This document shows positions 61,214 through 64,000 of a DNA stretch of 64,000 nucleotides, one piece after another. The position numbers and the translations under genes are program-made. Each line of letters starts with the position of its first letter. The first letter of the stretch is position 1. The notes under the pieces are model-generated. The model saw only the letters and a list, made by a program, of their open reading frames with translations. It did no database searches and was not told the origin of the DNA. Source of the stretch: CAZAFN01 sp964484795 (GTDB taxonomy: Bacteria; Pseudomonadota; Alphaproteobacteria; Methylaequorales; Methylaequoraceae); the NCBI GenBank assembly GCA_964484795.1, contig CAZAFN010000005.1, positions 1 to 64,000 of the forward strand, given 5' to 3'.

Positions 61214-63136
61214 ATGAAATTTATTGACAATAAATTGAAGAATTCATCATTAACTTTTGAAGAATATAAAAAAGATTATTTAAAGTCTATTGAAGAGCCT
61301 GAAAAATTCTGGGCTGAAAAGGCAAAGACTCTTTTGTGGATTAAAGATTTCTCAAAAGTTAAAGATAGTTCGTTTGATGACGATGTTAAAATAAAATGGT
61401 TTAAAGACGGAACCCTTAACGTTTCACAAAACTGTCTAGATAGACATTTAAAAAAAAATGGAGATAAAGTTGCAATTATATGGGAATCTGATGATCCAAA
61501 TTTGAGCAAAAAAATTACATTTAAAGAACTCCACAAAGAAGTTTGTAAACTTTCTAATGGGTTAAGGTCCTTAGGTCTAAAAAAAGGAGATAGAGTAACC
61601 ATATACCTACCAATGATACCGGAAGCAGCAATAGCTATGCTTGCATGCGCAAGGATAGGAGCTATACACTCAGTAGTTTTCGGAGGTTTTGCTCCAGAAT
61701 CATTAAAAAATAGAATTCTAGACTGCAAGTCATCAATAGTGATAACTGCCAATGAAGGAATAAGAGGGGGGAAGAAAGTCCCACTTCTATACAATGTTAA
61801 AGAAGCAATAAAAGGACTCGATGTCGTTAAAAAATGCATCGTTGTTAAAAGAACTAATTCTGAGGAACATTATGATAAAAAAACAGACATATGGTACGAG
61901 AATCTCCTCTCAACACAATCTGAAGATTGTGAAATTTCAGAACAGAATGCTGAAGACCCATTGTTCATTTTGTATACCTCTGGATCAACCGGAAAGCCAA
62001 AAGGTGTTTTGCATACCACAGCTGGATATTTACTACATGCCTCACTTAGTCACAAGGTGATTTTTGATGTTAAGGATGATGATGTCTATTGGTGCACGGC
62101 AGATGTTGGTTGGGTTACTGGTCATTCATATATCGTATATGGACCATTATGTAATGGCTTAACTACAGTTATGTTTGAAGGTGTGCCAACTTTTCCTACA
62201 CCCTCTAGATTTTGGGAAATTGTTGATAAATTTAATGTTAACATTTTCTATACAGCTCCTACTGCAATAAGAGCACTGATGGGGCTAGGCGAGAAATACG
62301 TTAAGTCTACCAAGAGATCTTCATTAAAAGTTCTGGGTACTGTTGGAGAACCTATAAATCCTGAAGCATGGAAATGGTATTTTGAAATTGTTGGAAATAG
62401 TAAATGCCCAGTAATTGATACTTGGTGGCAAACTGAAACTGGGGCTGCTTTGATTTCACCAATAGCTGGAACAACTCCATTAAAGCCAGGTTCAGCCACT
62501 TTACCTTTTTTTGGTATTCAACCAATAATAGTAGATAATAACGGAATTGAGTTAGAGGGAGCTTGTGAAGGAAACCTTTGTATAACCACTTCCTGGCCTG
62601 GAATGATGAGAACCGTTTACAGAGATCACAAGAGATTTGTGGAAACTTATTTTTCTTCATTTAGTGGAAAATATTTTACTGGAGATGGTTGTAAGAGAGA
62701 CAAGGATGGGTATTACTGGATAACAGGTAGAGTTGATGACGTTATAAATGTGTCCGGTCATAGATTAGGAACCGCTGAGGTTGAAAGTGCTCTTGTATTG
62801 CACAAAAAAGTTTCTGAAGCTGCTGTAGTTGGTTATCCGCACAATGTTAAAGGGCAAGGGATTTATGCGTATGTAACACTTATGACTGGAGAAGAATATA
62901 ACGAGGAGTTAAGGCAAGAACTCGTTCGGTGGGTTAGATCAGTTATTGGGCCAATTGCAGCACCAGATATTATCCAATGGGCACCAAATCTACCTAAAAC
63001 AAGATCTGGAAAAATTATGCGTCGTATTTTAAGAAAGGTTGCTTGTAATGAAGAAAACTCAATCGGTGACACTTCAACTTTAAATGAACCTAATGTTGTA
63101 AAAGAATTAATTGAAAATAGATCTCGGATTTCTTAA
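61214..63136 (+). CDS. acs: Acetyl-CoA synthetase
   Basis: This full-length 640-aa adenylate-forming enzyme has the P-loop LFILYTSGSTGKPKGVLHTT (about 250-269), DTWWQTETGA (about 404-413), YFTGDGCKRDKDGYYWITGRVDDVINVSGHR and the acetylatable Lys motif PKTRSGKIMRRILR near 598-611. It makes acetyl-CoA from acetate, ATP and CoA. A GAGGAG lies a few nt before the ATG. The end overlaps the convergent DUF1674 gene by 4 nt. Confidence 0.97.
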   Translation: MKFIDNKLKNSSLTFEEYKKDYLKSIEEPEKFWAEKAKTLLWIKDFSKVKDSSFDDDVKIKWFKDGTLNVSQNCLDRHLKKNGDKVAIIWESDDPNLSKKITFKELHKEVCKLSNGLRSLGLKKGDRVTIYLPMIPEAAIAMLACARIGAIHSVVFGGFAPESLKNRILDCKSSIVITANEGIRGGKKVPLLYNVKEAIKGLDVVKKCIVVKRTNSEEHYDKKTDIWYENLLSTQSEDCEISEQNAEDPLFILYTSGSTGKPKGVLHTTAGYLLHASLSHKVIFDVKDDDVYWCTADVGWVTGHSYIVYGPLCNGLTTVMFEGVPTFPTPSRFWEIVDKFNVNIFYTAPTAIRALMGLGEKYVKSTKRSSLKVLGTVGEPINPEAWKWYFEIVGNSKCPVIDTWWQTETGAALISPIAGTTPLKPGSATLPFFGIQPIIVDNNGIELEGACEGNLCITTSWPGMMRTVYRDHKRFVETYFSSFSGKYFTGDGCKRDKDGYYWITGRVDDVINVSGHRLGTAEVESALVLHKKVSEAAVVGYPHNVKGQGIYAYVTLMTGEEYNEELRQELVRWVRSVIGPIAAPDIIQWAPNLPKTRSGKIMRRILRKVACNEENSIGDTSTLNEPNVVKELIENRSRIS

Positions 63137-63270
63137 AAATCGTAACAAATACCTTTTTTTTCCCAATCACCATATCTTGTTGGTTCAGGACCTTTAGGAC
63201 CACCGATTTCATTTTTTTGATTTATGGGCTTTTTTTTTATTAGCTTTTTTTGTTTCATTCTTTTTTTCAT
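63133..63270 (-). CDS. DUF1674 protein (succinate dehydrogenase assembly factor 4 family)
   Basis: This 45-aa ORF, basic at its N-terminus (MKKRMKQKKLIKKK), ends in EIGGPKGPEPTRYGDWEKKG followed by ICYDF. The C-terminal pattern GGPKGPEPTRYGDWE-x-KG-x-x-x-DF is diagnostic of DUF1674/SdhAF4, which in mitochondria protects the flavinated Sdh subunit during assembly. It overlaps the acs end by 4 nt and lies beside rsmB, its usual neighbour in alphaproteobacteria. It is shorter than most members. Confidence 0.88.
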   Translation of the reverse strand: MKKRMKQKKLIKKKPINQKNEIGGPKGPEPTRYGDWEKKGICYDF

Positions 63271-63312
63271 TATAATAACTTAAGAAATGTTGAATAGATA
63301 AACCATAGATTT

Positions 63313-64000
63313 TTGCTAAACTCAAGAGAAATTTCCACTCAAATTCTTTCAAAAATATATAATGATTGTGATTTGGAAGATGCAATTAATTCTAGTCAAA
63401 GTTTTTTAAAACTTGGGTCTAGAGACAGAGCATTTACAAGATTAATCCTTTTAAACACACTTAGACGTCATGGCGAAATTGACAATGTCATAGGAATGTT
63501 CTTAAAAAAACCATTAAAAAAAAAAGATTACTTTATACAAAACTTGTTGAGAATTTCAGTGGCACAAATTCTTTTTCTAGATACACCTGAGTACTCTGCC
63601 GTTAATTCAGCAGTGGAAATTTCCAAAAAATCTGGATTTGACAAACTAGTAAATGGGGTGCTAAGGAATATATGTAGGAAGAAAAAATCTTTAATTAAAA
63701 ACCTTAATCCAAACACAAATTTACCCGAATGGATAAAAAGAGATATAAAAAAAAATTTTGGAGAAAAGATTCTATCTAAAATATCACAAAAAATAGTTGA
63801 GGAACCCTACATTGACATAAAAATAAAATCAAGTTCTTATGGCTCTAAAGATTGGGCTAAGATATTAAATGGAAAAATAATTTTTCCGGAGATTATCAGA
63901 ACTAAAAGCCAAGGCCCTATTCCATCTCTCCCTTTCTTTAACGATGGGTTGTGGTGGGTTCAAGGATTAGCCTCAATATTTCCAGTAATAATAATCAATG
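63313..64000 (+). CDS. rsmB: 16S rRNA m5C967 methyltransferase RsmB, N-terminal part
   Basis: The visible 229 codons encode the NusB-like RNA-binding domain (SREISTQILSKIYND, LGSRDRAFTRLILLNTLRRHG, LLRISVAQILFLDTPEYSAVNSAV, GFDKLVNGVLRNICRK) and the linker (LPEWIKRDIKKNFG ... FFNDGLWWVQG) leading to the SAM domain, which is past the window end. The start is not certain: TTG 63313 is used because no good in-frame ATG is upstream of the conserved part. Divergent from DUF1674. Confidence 0.88.
   Translation, partial: MLNSREISTQILSKIYNDCDLEDAINSSQSFLKLGSRDRAFTRLILLNTLRRHGEIDNVIGMFLKKPLKKKDYFIQNLLRISVAQILFLDTPEYSAVNSAVEISKKSGFDKLVNGVLRNICRKKKSLIKNLNPNTNLPEWIKRDIKKNFGEKILSKISQKIVEEPYIDIKIKSSSYGSKDWAKILNGKIIFPEIIRTKSQGPIPSLPFFNDGLWWVQGLASIFPVIIIN

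Noticed and set aside
61276..61839. 187-aa antisense ORF within acs
   Set aside because: It lies fully opposite a strongly conserved gene, has no recognisable domain and no start signals.
1..64000. CRISPR arrays, insertion sequences, prophage or rRNA genes
   Set aside because: I saw no regularly spaced repeats, transposase, integrase or phage structural genes, and no rRNA sequence. The only repeats of note are the tRNA-Leu copies and short local ones.

Overview
The window is AT-rich, densely packed bacterial chromosome with many homopolymer A/T runs and many 1-20 nt gene overlaps. Gene content and order point to a marine-type, streamlined alphaproteobacterium. The clearest lineage clues are hemC-hemD-mitofilin-hemY divergent from tsaD-gpsA-yciI, a System I ccmABCDEFGHI operon beside acnA, a Suv3-like helicase/fdxA/carD/M48 block, an IalB protein, and a DUF1674 gene next to rsmB. 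The exact order cannot be fixed from the sequence alone.

Layout. 1-2.5 kb: the 3' half of a tRNA-Leu(CAA) followed by two decayed partial copies of the same tRNA. One accessory gene lies between each pair (a methyltransferase, then a FliB-like Cys-rich protein), and a TPR-sulfotransferase follows the third copy. This looks like a tRNA-anchored accessory region. 4.4-7.5 kb: a minus-strand set prsW-like / pentameric ligand-gated ion channel / mlaC-like. 7.5-10.6 kb: DUF805-SHOCT, unknown and DUF1796 genes, a 43-aa Cys/His microprotein and a pseudoazurin. 10.7-16.7 kb: gltD and gltB. 16.7-24.1 kb: a lipoprotein, gmhA with a tRNA-Arg(CCU) just upstream, tandem PagL-like lipid A deacylases, an M48 lipoprotein protease, carD, fdxA and a helicase. 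24.1-32.8 kb: acnA and the complete cytochrome c maturation operon. 32.8-39.9 kb: pabC and pabB, a CNB-domain protein with a large unknown protein, yggT-folD, argG and ialB.

39.9-50.2 kb: two DMT-type transporters, an aldo/keto reductase, a Bax-inhibitor-1 protein, DUF6134 and SDR. A minus-strand lipid-modification operon follows (COG2907 oxidoreductase, DUF1365, Cfa, MFS, DUF3833). A short promoter-ORF-terminator unit lies upstream of it. 50.2-54.8 kb: envelope genes (PAP2, ArnT-like, GT2, LAB-N) and an AlkA glycosylase. 54.8-61.1 kb: tetrapyrrole genes and tsaD-gpsA-yciI. 61.2-64 kb: acs, a 45-aa DUF1674 (SdhAF4-type) gene and the start of rsmB, cut by the window end.

Taken together the window is mostly core metabolism: ammonia assimilation, the TCA cycle, heme and cytochrome c, folate, arginine and acetate activation. 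It also has a notable load of outer-membrane lipid remodelling genes. The most unusual points are the serial tRNA-Leu remnants around single cargo genes, a bacterial neurotransmitter-receptor-like channel translationally coupled to a PrsW-type protease, a scrambled WWD motif in ccmF, and two microgenes.
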